Shown: positions 18,667-29,104 of the stretch, one piece after another
Layout of the letters: every line of letters starts with the position of its first letter
How positions within the stretch are numbered: position 1 is the first letter of the stretch
Source of the DNA: Debaryomyces hansenii CBS767
Lineage: Eukaryota > Ascomycota > Pichiomycetes > Serinales > Debaryomycetaceae
Direction of reading: 5' to 3'
Assembly: GCF_000006445.2 (NCBI RefSeq)
Contig: NC_006049.2
Coordinates: forward strand, 1,302,001 to 1,366,000
Length of the DNA stretch: 64,000 nucleotides
Made by a program: the position numbers and the translations under genes
Notes under the pieces: generated by a model
The model's input: only the letters and a program-made list of their open reading frames with translations
What the model was told of the DNA's origin: nothing
The model's database searches: none

Positions 18667-20073
18667 CTATTCCTTATCTTCATCTTCAAATTCTTCAATC
18701 TCTAGAATAGGTTGAGGGCTTCCAAATCTTTCTGACAATGATTTCTCTATTATTCCTAGAGGGCCTTTATTATAAATTATCTTGCAGAAACGATTGACAA
18801 TATTATCATACCATGAAGATTCATTTAATTCGAAAACCGACAATTCACCTAGCAATTTTTCACATCTCTTTATTGACCTGAAATCTTTGATGTCCTCATA
18901 CATTATAATTAAATTACGTAAAACATTTATCAATATAGGTGATGCCCTTGTTTCACTACCATGAGCAAAATAAATATCCTCTACTACGTCTTCACCCCAG
19001 GATATTGCATTTTTCTTATAACCCCTTGCCCACATAATTTCACTGATATGAGCTTTAATCTCAGCTATTACCATTTTTATATTGTTTAGATCACAATTGA
19101 ACAATGGGTAGCTAGCTTGTGTCTGTTCTGAGTTTGTTATGGACCGTTGAACCAGGCTCAACTTTTTAAGATTTGCCAAATATATATTTAATGCTTTCAG
19201 TAAATATAAGTCTTTTTCCTTGCCCTGCGAAGGACTGGCCTTAGCAAATGTAAACGCTAATCCATTTAAGCATGACACTAATTCATCAGTAATCCGAGAG
19301 TTATCTTGTAGTAAGTAATTTTCATCTAAAACTATTGACGAAAACGTAGATCTTAACATATCAATAGATCTATCTAAATATGCTTCTTTATCTTCATTTC
19401 TGGGACAAACCTTGCTAAGTAATCTGCAACACTGTGATAATCTTTCTGCGTCCCCAAGTTTATAGAAGAGCTCATCATCGTCTATTATTTCCTTCAACAC
19501 ATATATAGACGTATCCAACTCCCCTTTTGCAAGTAAAGACTTTGCGTACCTCAATACAATGTCAATATAAAAATTGGCAAAATCATTGGACTTCTCGTAA
19601 ACTAATACCGAGGAGTTAATGATCGGCACCATGAATCTGTTCTGTTCCGAGTGTTCATCAAATTCTAGGTTTGGATCCTCTGCTCTAGCCAATTCAATTA
19701 GCAATCTTCTATAATGTTTCACTGCGTATCTAGGACTTTTTAAAACATCATCTTTGTTAATAGCCTTAACCGTAGTCATTTGATTCTTGAAGCTTAGTTC
19801 AAACGGTATGCGTTGTCTATCATTTGCATCCAGGTATAATAAGTATAACAGACCAAAGCAAACTAATAAACCTCCAATATAAGCTCCTGCCACTATATTT
19901 ATGACGAACCCCCATCCTTTAACTGCGCTGAGCTGAGATGCCGATAACTTTATTGATCTTGTTTGAGTTAAAGAGGTTCGAGTAATAGGTCTGTGGATAA
20001 TATTACTACCACTAGACCTAAAATGGTTGTATACTCCTCTTCTAGTGAACCCTCTAATGTTCCTACTAAACAT
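18667..20073 (-). CDS. MGR3: i-AAA protease adaptor Mgr3
   Basis: 468 residues. An Arg/Ser-rich presequence (~1-45) is followed by a single membrane span (~53-82, WGFVINIVAGAYIGGLLVCFGLLYLLYL) and a large helical TPR-like intermembrane-space domain; PRYAVKHYRRLLIELARAE is the conserved stretch after the span. Mgr3 binds Mgr1 and feeds substrates to the Yme1 i-AAA protease in the inner membrane. S. cerevisiae has a close paralogue (YKL133C), so the exact orthology is inferred. It ends with an acidic tail. It is divergent from ERF2. Confidence 0.82.
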   Translation of the reverse strand: MFSRNIRGFTRRGVYNHFRSSGSNIIHRPITRTSLTQTRSIKLSASQLSAVKGWGFVINIVAGAYIGGLLVCFGLLYLLYLDANDRQRIPFELSFKNQMTTVKAINKDDVLKSPRYAVKHYRRLLIELARAEDPNLEFDEHSEQNRFMVPIINSSVLVYEKSNDFANFYIDIVLRYAKSLLAKGELDTSIYVLKEIIDDDELFYKLGDAERLSQCCRLLSKVCPRNEDKEAYLDRSIDMLRSTFSSIVLDENYLLQDNSRITDELVSCLNGLAFTFAKASPSQGKEKDLYLLKALNIYLANLKKLSLVQRSITNSEQTQASYPLFNCDLNNIKMVIAEIKAHISEIMWARGYKKNAISWGEDVVEDIYFAHGSETRASPILINVLRNLIIMYEDIKDFRSIKRCEKLLGELSVFELNESSWYDNIVNRFCKIIYNKGPLGIIEKSLSERFGSPQPILEIEEFEDEDKE

Positions 20074-20218
20074 TCTGAAGTCTAATATTACTACAAACGG
20101 ATTAAACTACCAAAGTTCTTTCTCTATCACTACAGAAAATATTATTACACAAAAAATACGACTAATGTCTTTTAACAACAACTGATTCAACAGAATTTAA
20201 TTCTGTTTATAAAACATA

Positions 20219-21334
20219 ATGAGTCGACGAGAGAGGTATAGTGTTGAACCCATTCCTAATGATGCTAATGAATTCCAAGACAATGTATCATTCATACACA
20301 AGTTTATAACAAATTGGTTGATAACTGACCCCAGCTTACGCAACCCAGGCCTGGAAAAGAATGTTAAGGCTAAGAACTATCAGGTTCAGAAACACGAAAA
20401 TGTCCAGTTCATATATTTATGTGGAGGGAGACTAAGGAGTGTTAAGCAAAAGCCAATTAATGTTGTAACGGGCATACTGATATTGATTCCTGGCATTCTA
20501 TTTTGGATATTTGAGGCAAAATGGATATGGTTTCACGTAAATCCATCCATAGTCATATTATTTAGCTACTTTTGGCTAATAACAGTTTCATTCTTTATAA
20601 AAGCTTCAATGTCTGATCCCGGGATGTTGCCTCGGAATATTCATGTTCCTTATTCTATAAGTAATGCCAATACTTCTCCCAAAGCGAGCCCACCAGACGA
20701 ATATTTCAATATTATTTCATTACCATATAATGCGGAGGATCATACAGGCGTTGGTTTAAAGTATTGCGCAACTTGTCATATATGGAGGTCTCCTAGAGCC
20801 AGTCATTGCTCTGTTTGCAACTCATGCATCATCAGTCATGATCACCATTGCGTTTTTTTGAACAATTGTATTGGCTATCGAAATTACAAATACTTTTTGT
20901 GGTTTCTATTATTTGCAGTTCTTGGCTGCATACTCATGTCCGTGATATCGTTTATTCACGTATTTTATTATCGGTTGGGCATGGAGACATCAGTATCAAC
21001 TTTTCGCAGCTCGATATCTAAGTACCCGGTGAGCTTCCTTCTTTGCATCTACAGCCTTTTGGCTTTAGTGTATCCATTCCCATTATTAATTTTCCATATA
21101 TTTTTGACGTCGTATAATTTAACTACTAGAGAGTACTTTAATAATGTTCGAGGTGTCAAGAATCTGCAAAATCACTTTACTAACCATTTTGATACTCATT
21201 CAATTTTTAAAAACCTTTATATAAATTGGTTAGGTAGAGCCAGAGGCTTTTCATTGGTCAGGCAAACTGACTCTTACCAAATAGGTGATCTAAGATTTGA
21301 AAAACTTGACCCTTTGCAATCGTTTTCCCTGTAA
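20219..21334 (+). CDS. ERF2: Protein S-palmitoyltransferase Erf2
   Basis: 371 residues. DHHC acyltransferase of the ER that palmitoylates Ras with its partner Erf4. Two membrane spans (~83-100 and ~108-128) precede the SDPG motif (132-135), then the cysteine-rich domain YCATCHIWRSPRASHCSVCNSC and the catalytic Asp-His-His-Cys at 208-211 (HDHHCVFLNNCIGYRNY). Two further spans follow (~225-250 and ~265-290), then the TTREYFNNVRG segment, the TTxE motif. The N-terminal PINVVTG and YLCGGRLR blocks are as in Erf2 rather than Pfa or Swf1. Confidence 0.93.
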   Translation: MSRRERYSVEPIPNDANEFQDNVSFIHKFITNWLITDPSLRNPGLEKNVKAKNYQVQKHENVQFIYLCGGRLRSVKQKPINVVTGILILIPGILFWIFEAKWIWFHVNPSIVILFSYFWLITVSFFIKASMSDPGMLPRNIHVPYSISNANTSPKASPPDEYFNIISLPYNAEDHTGVGLKYCATCHIWRSPRASHCSVCNSCIISHDHHCVFLNNCIGYRNYKYFLWFLLFAVLGCILMSVISFIHVFYYRLGMETSVSTFRSSISKYPVSFLLCIYSLLALVYPFPLLIFHIFLTSYNLTTREYFNNVRGVKNLQNHFTNHFDTHSIFKNLYINWLGRARGFSLVRQTDSYQIGDLRFEKLDPLQSFSL

Positions 21335-21535
21335 ATAGAGATTCCTGTACAAGCGCGTAATTAAATAAATTTTGTATTGATCTACCATATAAGTTGGCGG
21401 CTAGGAAAGTAATATACTAAATAGTAATAAAACTCTCGACTGTTTTGTTTAAAGCTATATATTGGAAAACCACGTATAGTTGTTATAGAATATTTTATAC
21501 AGAGCCGCTGAGAGGCGTTTTGAAATATTTCACTA

Positions 21536-24500
21536 ATGACGAATGATAAGTTGCATCCGACTGATTTGAGAGAAGGTCTAGGTACTGTTCCTCTACTTCA
21601 CCTAATTCCTAAGCAAGACTTGGCTCCATTGGTATCGTTCAATGCGGTCGATACAGAACCCAATGATATTGAGGAGATGGAAATCAATTCAACGTCTGTC
21701 GCCAATAAAATGAGATCTGCAATGAATGGCAATCCTGAATATTTTAGTAAAGTTATCGACTATTTAGCGGAAGACTTCCGTTCTTTTGAGGACCGTGAGT
21801 TAGATGATATCACCTTCAAGAAACCAATTATTGCAAAGAATTCTCTGACAGATAGGCGAAAGAAGCCTGAAATTTTGCCATTTGAAAAGAGGTTATTCGA
21901 AGAGATGAGTGAAGTTGACGATTCTTGTGTTGAGGACAAAACTATAATTCTGAATACACTACAAATAGATAAATCAGAGCTTTCGATTCAAGATGATTAC
22001 GATGCAAATACTGTTTTTTCTATTCAACAGCATAATGAGAAATTTAACCAAAAATTCGAACTTCAAAAGAAAAAAATGGCTAAACAAAATGTATTCGCTA
22101 TACCTATTCACTTTCCAGATGATCATTCAGCTGGTCAAAGTAAACACTTGTTGGACAACACAGAAGCAACTCCGGCGCAACAGGCGAAACGGTTCCAAAA
22201 GACGTACTTAGAACGAGACCAACTCAAAACTAGAGCTTGTGAAGAATTGATAGAAATAATTAATAATATCGGTTTAGTTGATGAAGATATTAATAATGAC
22301 AAATATTTCTCTAGTATAGGTGAAAGCAAACTATTAACCACTGAAACGCTAATATTCATTTTAGACCGTTTATTGAGAATTCTGAATGATCATGTTATTG
22401 ACCAAGTGAGCCTTGAATACTTGATTAGAATTGAAAAGCTTTGCATTAGATCTATATCCGAGGGTGTCCTGACTAACTGGAATGAATTGATCGAACTTTC
22501 TGACGTCAATACTCTTCAAGAATTCATGAAAAATTACGATTGTGTACGAAAACTATTCGAGCTGGCCTTGAATGGGACTATTTCAGCTAAAGTTATTTTG
22601 CTGATACTTGACAGTAGAAGGAATAATAAGCAATTATTTTTGGATGAATATTTCAAGTCAATCATAGATTTAATTTACTTATTAGTTCAAGATGTAATTA
22701 TTCCCTTTGCGAGCAAAACGATACCTGATATTCAAATAGTAAATGTTTTAAGAGGTTTTTGTTTGGGGCTAATTACTGATGTCTGCTCAATTAAAAGCAT
22801 GGTATCAATCCATATTGAAAAAGATGAAGTTGATGAATATTTATTGACGAGACTTGAGTACTTATCCATTATTATAGTGTTTGCAGAGTCGAATATTAAA
22901 GAGAGAGTGTCAATAGTTGGTGTAAGTAATTTTGATAACTTGAGAGTTTGTTCATGTAAGGTCCTTACATGTATTTTTAAGCATCATTTAGACCAAAGGC
23001 AGTTTATTTTAAACGAAGTCCTATCAAATTTCGATAAGCTACCTACCCATAAAGTTGCAGCTCGACGTTTCAAATTGAATAGAGGTGGAAATATTCAACT
23101 CACAACTGTCTTGTTATTGAATTTGTTGCAAAGCTTTGACATATCTAAATATTCGCTGGATGCGAATGAAGCCAGACAAGCAAATTCTGATGACAAATAT
23201 AAGTCGCTTGTGGAAAACAAAAGAAGAATGATTATGGAGAATGTATCTTTGTCACTCGAAGAAGTTACCAAAACATCTAATGATATTGCTACATTTTTGA
23301 TGAATAAGTTATATAACAACCCTGATAATCAGCAAAAACTATCACTTGAACTACTTTTAGAAGATCTACTTGCTGTTGTTATTTTACCTGAATGGCCATC
23401 TGCTGAAATTTTGCTAATATCAATATTTAAGGCGTTGTTATTTGTTATACAATCAGGAACATATTCTTCCTTAATTGAAACTTCTGCGTTAGAACTATCT
23501 GGAATGATTGGTGCTAAGATTTTTGAATTGAAACAAGCATGCACTGGTGTCCATCAGTTAAACGTTAACTCCTCCAACGAAGATATCCTTTTTTATTCTG
23601 GGTGTTTTATAGATTCGCTTGAGTACGTGCAATTGCAATCCATGAAAAATACTAATTATATTACAGCTTTCAGGCTTTTGATCATGAAATTCATTTGTCG
23701 GATCAAAGTCATTATTCAAGATAATGATCGTGGTAATACAGAAAATCAATTAGCTGCTTTGAATTCTGACAATGATAATTCATCCCAACTCGCTACAGTT
23801 AGGAATGATGCCAATTTATTATATGATCGCCTTTTAGGTATTCTAGCTGATGACAGTATTAATCTTAACCAAACCTTGAAATCAAATATGGACGCCCTGT
23901 CTATATCGTCATATATACAAATATTATTAACCCAAGAATTGCTAGATCTTTTCGATAATTTTCTTAATGTCATGGTGAATACCTTAGATAGTACAAAAGT
24001 CAAATCGAAAACTAAAGCAATAAGGACCTTGTCGTCATTGATTGATATTGATCCAACATTATTAGTTTCATCTAAGATTCAAGAGTCTGTTTCTAAAAGA
24101 TTATTGGATTCCTCTCCCTTGGTTAGAGATGCAGTTATAGATTTGATTAGTAGATTTATGCTGTCCAAGCCAGAAGTCATTGATCAATTCCATAGGCCCA
24201 TATGCGATCGTTTGAATGATGATAGTATTCAAGTACGAAAGCGTGTAATTAAACTTTCAAAGGAAATGTATTTGAAAACTGATAAAGTATCAATTAAAAG
24301 TCAAATATCTATGAAAATTTTAAGAAGGTTAGATGATGAAGATGACATAATGGCAAGTATTGCAAAATCCTATTTACTTGAACTATGGTTTACATCATTA
24401 GCAGATGAGATTAGATCAATGGATATGGGACAAATTCTGGAAGCCACCGCGAAGAGAGCAGATGTTATAATGGAAATTACCAGTATTGGGGGAAGGACTA

Positions 24501-26371
24501 CGGCATATTTTGAAACATTCTTAACAGAATATGTTTTATGCAATCCTGATCCTAAGGTAATTCTGACCGTAAAATTAATCATAGATAAAACTTTGGATCG
24601 AATTATTGATTGTGTCAATACAAAATCCCAAACACAAGTTGAGAAGGCCTTGATGCTTATCTCGACATTTGTTAAATGTGATGGTAAACTAATGACTCAA
24701 GATCAACTAGTTTCATTGCAGCCATATTTGGTTGATGAAAAGAATTCAGGAGAGGCGGTTTGCTTCTATAGTTTACAAATACTCAAATACGTACTTCCAT
24801 GTTTTCCAGCGTTGAGGCCGGGATTTGTTGATGCTGCTGAGACATATTTATTACGTCGGCTTACCAAATTCAATGTAAAAGAGTTACATGAAGCTATGCC
24901 TTGTGTTTGGAGACTATGCTATATGAATAAAGATACAGTTAAACTAGCGAATGCATCAATCTCGTGCATGAAGCTTATAAAGCCATTCTTCGATTTATCG
25001 AAGAAAGATGAAAAAATAGGTTTCAACACTAAATTACATAGATTGCTTCATCTACTCGGATGCTTTGGGACATATTGTAAACTTGAGAAGCATAGGGATA
25101 TATATCTAAAAGCCCGTATTGGTCTAAAGGAAAACGAAACAGTTATTAGTGTCATTACAAAGTTTCTATTGTTCTTTTGTGGGTCTAACTTCCTGTCTCA
25201 GATTAAAAAAATTGCAATCAAGAACATTATCAGCATTTGTTCTACACACCCAAAATTGTTTATGTCTGAGGCTATCTTAAAGGTTTTAGATCGTGAATTT
25301 GACGATGTTGACGTAGATATTAAGCGCACTATTATTCAAGGATTTATGGATTTCTTAAAGAACGAAGATAATAATTCAAAGAAACTTAATGGGGTACAAA
25401 CAAAATCATCGACAGAAATAAAGTTGGATGTTGCAGTTTTTCATGGTGATGCTAAATCATATGTTAATGATGGTATCTGTGCTGGTATAATTCAAAGGTA
25501 TTTAGAAAAAATACTAGAGTTTTGCCTTCAAGAATCAGATGAATTAGCTGTACTACCTGTTCAATTTGTTCAGTTAGTAATTAAGCTAGGTTTTGCAAAT
25601 CCCAAAATTTGCATTCCATATATAATTGCCTTGGAGTCAACAACAAATCCACATATCAGACATATTGCTTTTGAATTGCATACTGAACTATTCGAGAAAC
25701 ATGAATCTTTGACTGATTCGAGTTATCTAGAAGGTTTAAAGTTAGCAGTAGCTTTTAGAAAGCGGACATCTAACAATATTTATCAAGAAAAATTCTTCAT
25801 AAATAATTTATATTCCATTGTAAATGGAAATTATTCGTCAAGAAAAAAGCTCATTTTATCTCTTGCCAAAGTATTTAACATCAATCTTGGTTTTACAAAA
25901 TTGGAAGACAATACATTTCAAAGAGATACGATTATTTATACAGCATTTAACATTGCAGCTATTCATTTTGCATCTTTAGAAGAAGTACTCATATTTGTTT
26001 ACAATATAAACAGAGTAATATCTAGAGAAGGATTAGATCTATCTGATAAGATCTTGAAAGAGACGAATCCTAATTCACCGAATACTCAGCCAACTTCGTA
26101 CAAACGGAATTTATGTGTAAATGCACAAACATTAACTGCGTTGATATCTTTCCGAAATCATTTAGTTGCAACACATGCTATTACTGGTGTTCAGATTGAG
26201 AATTACAAACCGAATAGGACGGAGCTAGAATTGAGACAACCCCCAAAGTTAGTTAACGAAATTCCATTATCCATTGAAACCGAAGGATTGAATTCAGTCT
26301 TAAAAAATTCAGAAAATTTTGGTCCTATCTACACAAGATTTTTTCAAGCAATCCATGAATTTACAGAATAG
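21536..26371 (+). CDS. SCC2: Cohesin loader subunit Scc2 (NIPBL)
   Basis: 1,611 residues (1,493 in S. cerevisiae). Scc2 with Scc4 loads cohesin on chromatin and stimulates its ATPase. The first ~200 residues are charged and disordered, the Scc4-binding part in the family. The rest is helical HEAT repeats. The family core is clear around residues 820-970: KTKAIRTLSSLIDIDPTLL, RLLDSSPLVRDAVIDLISRF, ICDRLNDDSIQVRKRVIKL, and RRLDDEDDIMASIAKSYLLE. Later blocks (SDKILKE..., LCVNAQTLTALISFRNHL) fit the C-terminal hook. An ACGCGC on the minus strand at 21353-21358 in the promoter is MCB-like. Confidence 0.92.
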   Translation: MTNDKLHPTDLREGLGTVPLLHLIPKQDLAPLVSFNAVDTEPNDIEEMEINSTSVANKMRSAMNGNPEYFSKVIDYLAEDFRSFEDRELDDITFKKPIIAKNSLTDRRKKPEILPFEKRLFEEMSEVDDSCVEDKTIILNTLQIDKSELSIQDDYDANTVFSIQQHNEKFNQKFELQKKKMAKQNVFAIPIHFPDDHSAGQSKHLLDNTEATPAQQAKRFQKTYLERDQLKTRACEELIEIINNIGLVDEDINNDKYFSSIGESKLLTTETLIFILDRLLRILNDHVIDQVSLEYLIRIEKLCIRSISEGVLTNWNELIELSDVNTLQEFMKNYDCVRKLFELALNGTISAKVILLILDSRRNNKQLFLDEYFKSIIDLIYLLVQDVIIPFASKTIPDIQIVNVLRGFCLGLITDVCSIKSMVSIHIEKDEVDEYLLTRLEYLSIIIVFAESNIKERVSIVGVSNFDNLRVCSCKVLTCIFKHHLDQRQFILNEVLSNFDKLPTHKVAARRFKLNRGGNIQLTTVLLLNLLQSFDISKYSLDANEARQANSDDKYKSLVENKRRMIMENVSLSLEEVTKTSNDIATFLMNKLYNNPDNQQKLSLELLLEDLLAVVILPEWPSAEILLISIFKALLFVIQSGTYSSLIETSALELSGMIGAKIFELKQACTGVHQLNVNSSNEDILFYSGCFIDSLEYVQLQSMKNTNYITAFRLLIMKFICRIKVIIQDNDRGNTENQLAALNSDNDNSSQLATVRNDANLLYDRLLGILADDSINLNQTLKSNMDALSISSYIQILLTQELLDLFDNFLNVMVNTLDSTKVKSKTKAIRTLSSLIDIDPTLLVSSKIQESVSKRLLDSSPLVRDAVIDLISRFMLSKPEVIDQFHRPICDRLNDDSIQVRKRVIKLSKEMYLKTDKVSIKSQISMKILRRLDDEDDIMASIAKSYLLELWFTSLADEIRSMDMGQILEATAKRADVIMEITSIGGRTTAYFETFLTEYVLCNPDPKVILTVKLIIDKTLDRIIDCVNTKSQTQVEKALMLISTFVKCDGKLMTQDQLVSLQPYLVDEKNSGEAVCFYSLQILKYVLPCFPALRPGFVDAAETYLLRRLTKFNVKELHEAMPCVWRLCYMNKDTVKLANASISCMKLIKPFFDLSKKDEKIGFNTKLHRLLHLLGCFGTYCKLEKHRDIYLKARIGLKENETVISVITKFLLFFCGSNFLSQIKKIAIKNIISICSTHPKLFMSEAILKVLDREFDDVDVDIKRTIIQGFMDFLKNEDNNSKKLNGVQTKSSTEIKLDVAVFHGDAKSYVNDGICAGIIQRYLEKILEFCLQESDELAVLPVQFVQLVIKLGFANPKICIPYIIALESTTNPHIRHIAFELHTELFEKHESLTDSSYLEGLKLAVAFRKRTSNNIYQEKFFINNLYSIVNGNYSSRKKLILSLAKVFNINLGFTKLEDNTFQRDTIIYTAFNIAAIHFASLEEVLIFVYNINRVISREGLDLSDKILKETNPNSPNTQPTSYKRNLCVNAQTLTALISFRNHLVATHAITGVQIENYKPNRTELELRQPPKLVNEIPLSIETEGLNSVLKNSENFGPIYTRFFQAIHEFTE

Positions 26372-26423
26372 CTACTAATATTAGAAGTATGTCAACAAAA
26401 TAGAATCGACATATATTTCCTAT

Positions 26424-27464
26424 TTAATCGTTTAATTTCCGTAATTTTCTTCGTAGCTTCTCCCTTGCATGTTTCCATTCTTGTGCATGTAATCTCCAGG
26501 ATGAGTTTAAGGAAAAGCTTTGTACTTGCTTAATATTCGGCAATGCTGCACCAAAAGCAATACTACTATGTTCATCGAATTTAAAATTCAATTTATTTAA
26601 TCTTGTAGGTGCATCAATGTTTCGTCTTCGAGAAGTAGGTTTGATGTTGTTATTGAGCTTTGAAGGTGAATCTGCAGAAACGGATCCTTTGAATTTTTCG
26701 TCTGTATGTTGCTTTGGTCTGTCTTCGACCTTAACGATTCTAGGATTTGCAAATGGTTCAATGACTAGGGCATATCCATTACGTAAGTTTAATTTAATAA
26801 TTGGCCCGGCTTGTATGCGTCGTTCTTTTAATCTCTTTTGTTTCAAATATTCAATGGGCAAGTGAAACTCCTGTTCATGATCTGAACCTTCATGAATAGT
26901 GTCATGTTTTTTAATATCATTAACCAATTTATCTTGCCTCCTTTTCCAGTTTTCAAATTTATTAAGGATTCTTTGTATTTCTTTAATCGTTAATTCTTTT
27001 TTTGTTTCCAATTCATCATAATCTCTAATATCATTTATTTGAGTAATATTTGGTAAATGTCTTATCCAGTCGTACTGATTTAATGATTGCAACAGTAAAT
27101 CTAAATTATCCACCTCAGATAGTATCCTACTTCTGTCTATGTTTACCATGGTCCGTTCTTCTTTTTTCATCTTCTTGTGAAAAGTTTCATAAATGCTATC
27201 GTCAAGTATATCTACTTTTTGTTTTGATTTTCTATGGGAAAGGTTACTACGTATCTCTATATTCCTGGATTTATTTATATTGGTTGGTATAGTGGTTTCT
27301 GTTTCTCCATAATATCTATATAGACTATTGTGGGATGTTTTATTAACTATCTTAATCGTTTGATCTCTGTGAACAAGTTTGTTTATGTTTTCAAAATTGA
27401 ACAATGCTTTGTCTGTATTCTTTTTCAATTCATCTTTCGACCTCAATTTCCTTCCATCGGCCAT
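26424..27464 (-). CDS. Sas4-like SAS histone acetyltransferase subunit (tentative)
   Basis: 346 residues, basic. The central stretch (~115-230) has the block NLDLLLQSLNQYDWIRHLP then ITQINDIRDYDELETKKELT, EIQRILNKFENWKRRQ, and a later HLPIEYLKQKRLKERRIQAGP. This resembles the domain of Sas4, scaffold of the Sas2-Sas4-Sas5 complex that acetylates H4 Lys16 next to silent chromatin. The N-terminal FNFENINKLVHRD and the C-terminal basic helix EWKHAREKLRRKLRKL are features I cannot assign. It is 156 bp from divergent CDC1 and converges with SCC2. Confidence moderate. Confidence 0.55.
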   Translation of the reverse strand: MADGRKLRSKDELKKNTDKALFNFENINKLVHRDQTIKIVNKTSHNSLYRYYGETETTIPTNINKSRNIEIRSNLSHRKSKQKVDILDDSIYETFHKKMKKEERTMVNIDRSRILSEVDNLDLLLQSLNQYDWIRHLPNITQINDIRDYDELETKKELTIKEIQRILNKFENWKRRQDKLVNDIKKHDTIHEGSDHEQEFHLPIEYLKQKRLKERRIQAGPIIKLNLRNGYALVIEPFANPRIVKVEDRPKQHTDEKFKGSVSADSPSKLNNNIKPTSRRRNIDAPTRLNKLNFKFDEHSSIAFGAALPNIKQVQSFSLNSSWRLHAQEWKHAREKLRRKLRKLND

Positions 27465-27620
27465 TATGTAGATTCTTTCACGAATGCATTCCTTGTTTGA
27501 TTAATAGTTGAAAATTAAGCACTCCAAATCTTGGTAGTTTCCCATTTTTCAAATATGCTCGATCCGCGTCAGAAACGATATTTCCCTTCTTTAACTATTT
27601 AATATATAAATTCAGCCTTA

Positions 27621-29057
27621 ATGAGTCATAGAAGAAAGGAGAAGATAGAAGATATATTACCCCTTCATCAGAATAATCATAGTAACCATGGATTCACTTA
27701 CAAGCCCAAAGCAACCCAAAACCAAACTGATTCCTTGAAGTCTCAATTTGTCAAGTGGAAGATACTATTGATTCTATCGGTAATATGGATACTCGTGATT
27801 CACTACTTTGAGAGGATTTCTGTTCGTCTGTCAATGGAAAGATGTCAATGGAAAAATTGGGAAGGCTGGGATAAATCTGCTCAGCCACATCGAATAGCTT
27901 TGATTGCAGACCCACAAATTGTTGATGAAAGTTCGTATCAAGGAAGACCAAGGATTTTAAATTACTTTGTGAAGAAGATAAGTGACAATTATCTTCATAG
28001 AAATTATAGATTCTTACAGGAATACCTCGATCCAGACACCACTATTTTTCTTGGTGACTTATTCGATGGAGGAAGAGATTGGAAGAATAAAATGTGGTTA
28101 GATGAATATACAAGATTCAACGAGGTATTCCCAAAAAAACCAAACAGGAGGATCATCGAGTCCTTGCCAGGTAATCATGATATTGGCTTTGAAAATATCG
28201 ACTTTGAGGTGGTTAAGCGTTTCGCAGCATTCTTCGGGGAAGCAAATGATGTTATCGAGATAGGAAATCATTCAATAATCCTCTTAGATACTATATCATT
28301 ATCTTCGGATGATCCACTTATTAGTAAAGATTCAACAGATTTTTTAAACAATCTCGATCAAAGATTAAACCCACACTTCCCAAGAGTTTTGTTAACTCAC
28401 GTACCCCTCTATAGATTCAATGATAAACAACTATGTGGGCCTTATAGAGAATCCAATAAACTTTTCCCCATTCAAAAAGGAAAACAGTATCAAACTGTAA
28501 TAGAATTTGGAATATCACAAAAAGTTCTTGGTACCGTTAAACCTGATATAGTGTTCAGTGGTGATGATCATGATTATTGCGATGTTCGATATTCATTTGA
28601 CGATAACGGATCGGAGAGGTTTTCAAGAGAAATAACCGTAAAATCTGCGTCAATGACTTGCGGTATCCAATATCCAGCTGTTCAGTTATTATCTTTGAAT
28701 AACCCATATAATTTAGATCCTCAAGTCAAGCTTGCAACCCCAAAACATGTAACAGAAATGTGCTATCTTCCAAAACCATATTTTGCATTAAAAGTGTATG
28801 TTTTTCTCTTCATTTGCACGCTTCTTGTTTTGGCGAGTGTCTTCTTTCAAGGTTTGTTTAACTTACCGAGATTTCAACAATTGAAACTCAAAAGGAACGA
28901 TGATTATCTACTTGCTGATAACAGCTGGAGGCCACAGAAGGATTTAATTATAGATAATATAAACAAAAAAAAGAATGTTGGTGGTTTTTTCGCAAATGGT
29001 TTGATATTAATCGCTTCAATTTATATTCTCTTTGGGATTTACTATTCATACATCTAG
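27621..29057 (+). CDS. CDC1: Cdc1-type metallophosphoesterase (GPI-mannose ethanolamine-phosphate remodelling)
   Basis: 478 residues. Two membrane anchors flank a calcineurin-like phosphoesterase: one near the N-terminus (~46-61, WKILLILSVIWILVIHYF) and others near the C-terminus (~395-420, and ~460-478). Metal-binding motifs are in order: IALIADPQIVD (~92-102), LGDLFDGGRDW (~144-154), LPGNHDIGF (~182-190), LLTHVPLYR, and FSGDDHDYC. Cdc1/PGAP5 proteins act in the ER/Golgi and trim ethanolamine-phosphate from GPI glycans. The NYLHRNYR motif and the short distance from ADPQ to the GRPR segment favour Cdc1 over its paralogue Ted1. Confidence 0.8.
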   Translation: MSHRRKEKIEDILPLHQNNHSNHGFTYKPKATQNQTDSLKSQFVKWKILLILSVIWILVIHYFERISVRLSMERCQWKNWEGWDKSAQPHRIALIADPQIVDESSYQGRPRILNYFVKKISDNYLHRNYRFLQEYLDPDTTIFLGDLFDGGRDWKNKMWLDEYTRFNEVFPKKPNRRIIESLPGNHDIGFENIDFEVVKRFAAFFGEANDVIEIGNHSIILLDTISLSSDDPLISKDSTDFLNNLDQRLNPHFPRVLLTHVPLYRFNDKQLCGPYRESNKLFPIQKGKQYQTVIEFGISQKVLGTVKPDIVFSGDDHDYCDVRYSFDDNGSERFSREITVKSASMTCGIQYPAVQLLSLNNPYNLDPQVKLATPKHVTEMCYLPKPYFALKVYVFLFICTLLVLASVFFQGLFNLPRFQQLKLKRNDDYLLADNSWRPQKDLIIDNINKKKNVGGFFANGLILIASIYILFGIYYSYI

Positions 29058-29104
29058 ACATAATTACTCTGTATATAAAAATATACTAATACAAACATAC
29101 GGCA

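Noticed and set aside
18501..18698. 65-codon minus-strand frame between MGR3 and SDH4
   Set aside because: Overlaps the MGR3 3' end in another frame and has no recognisable features.
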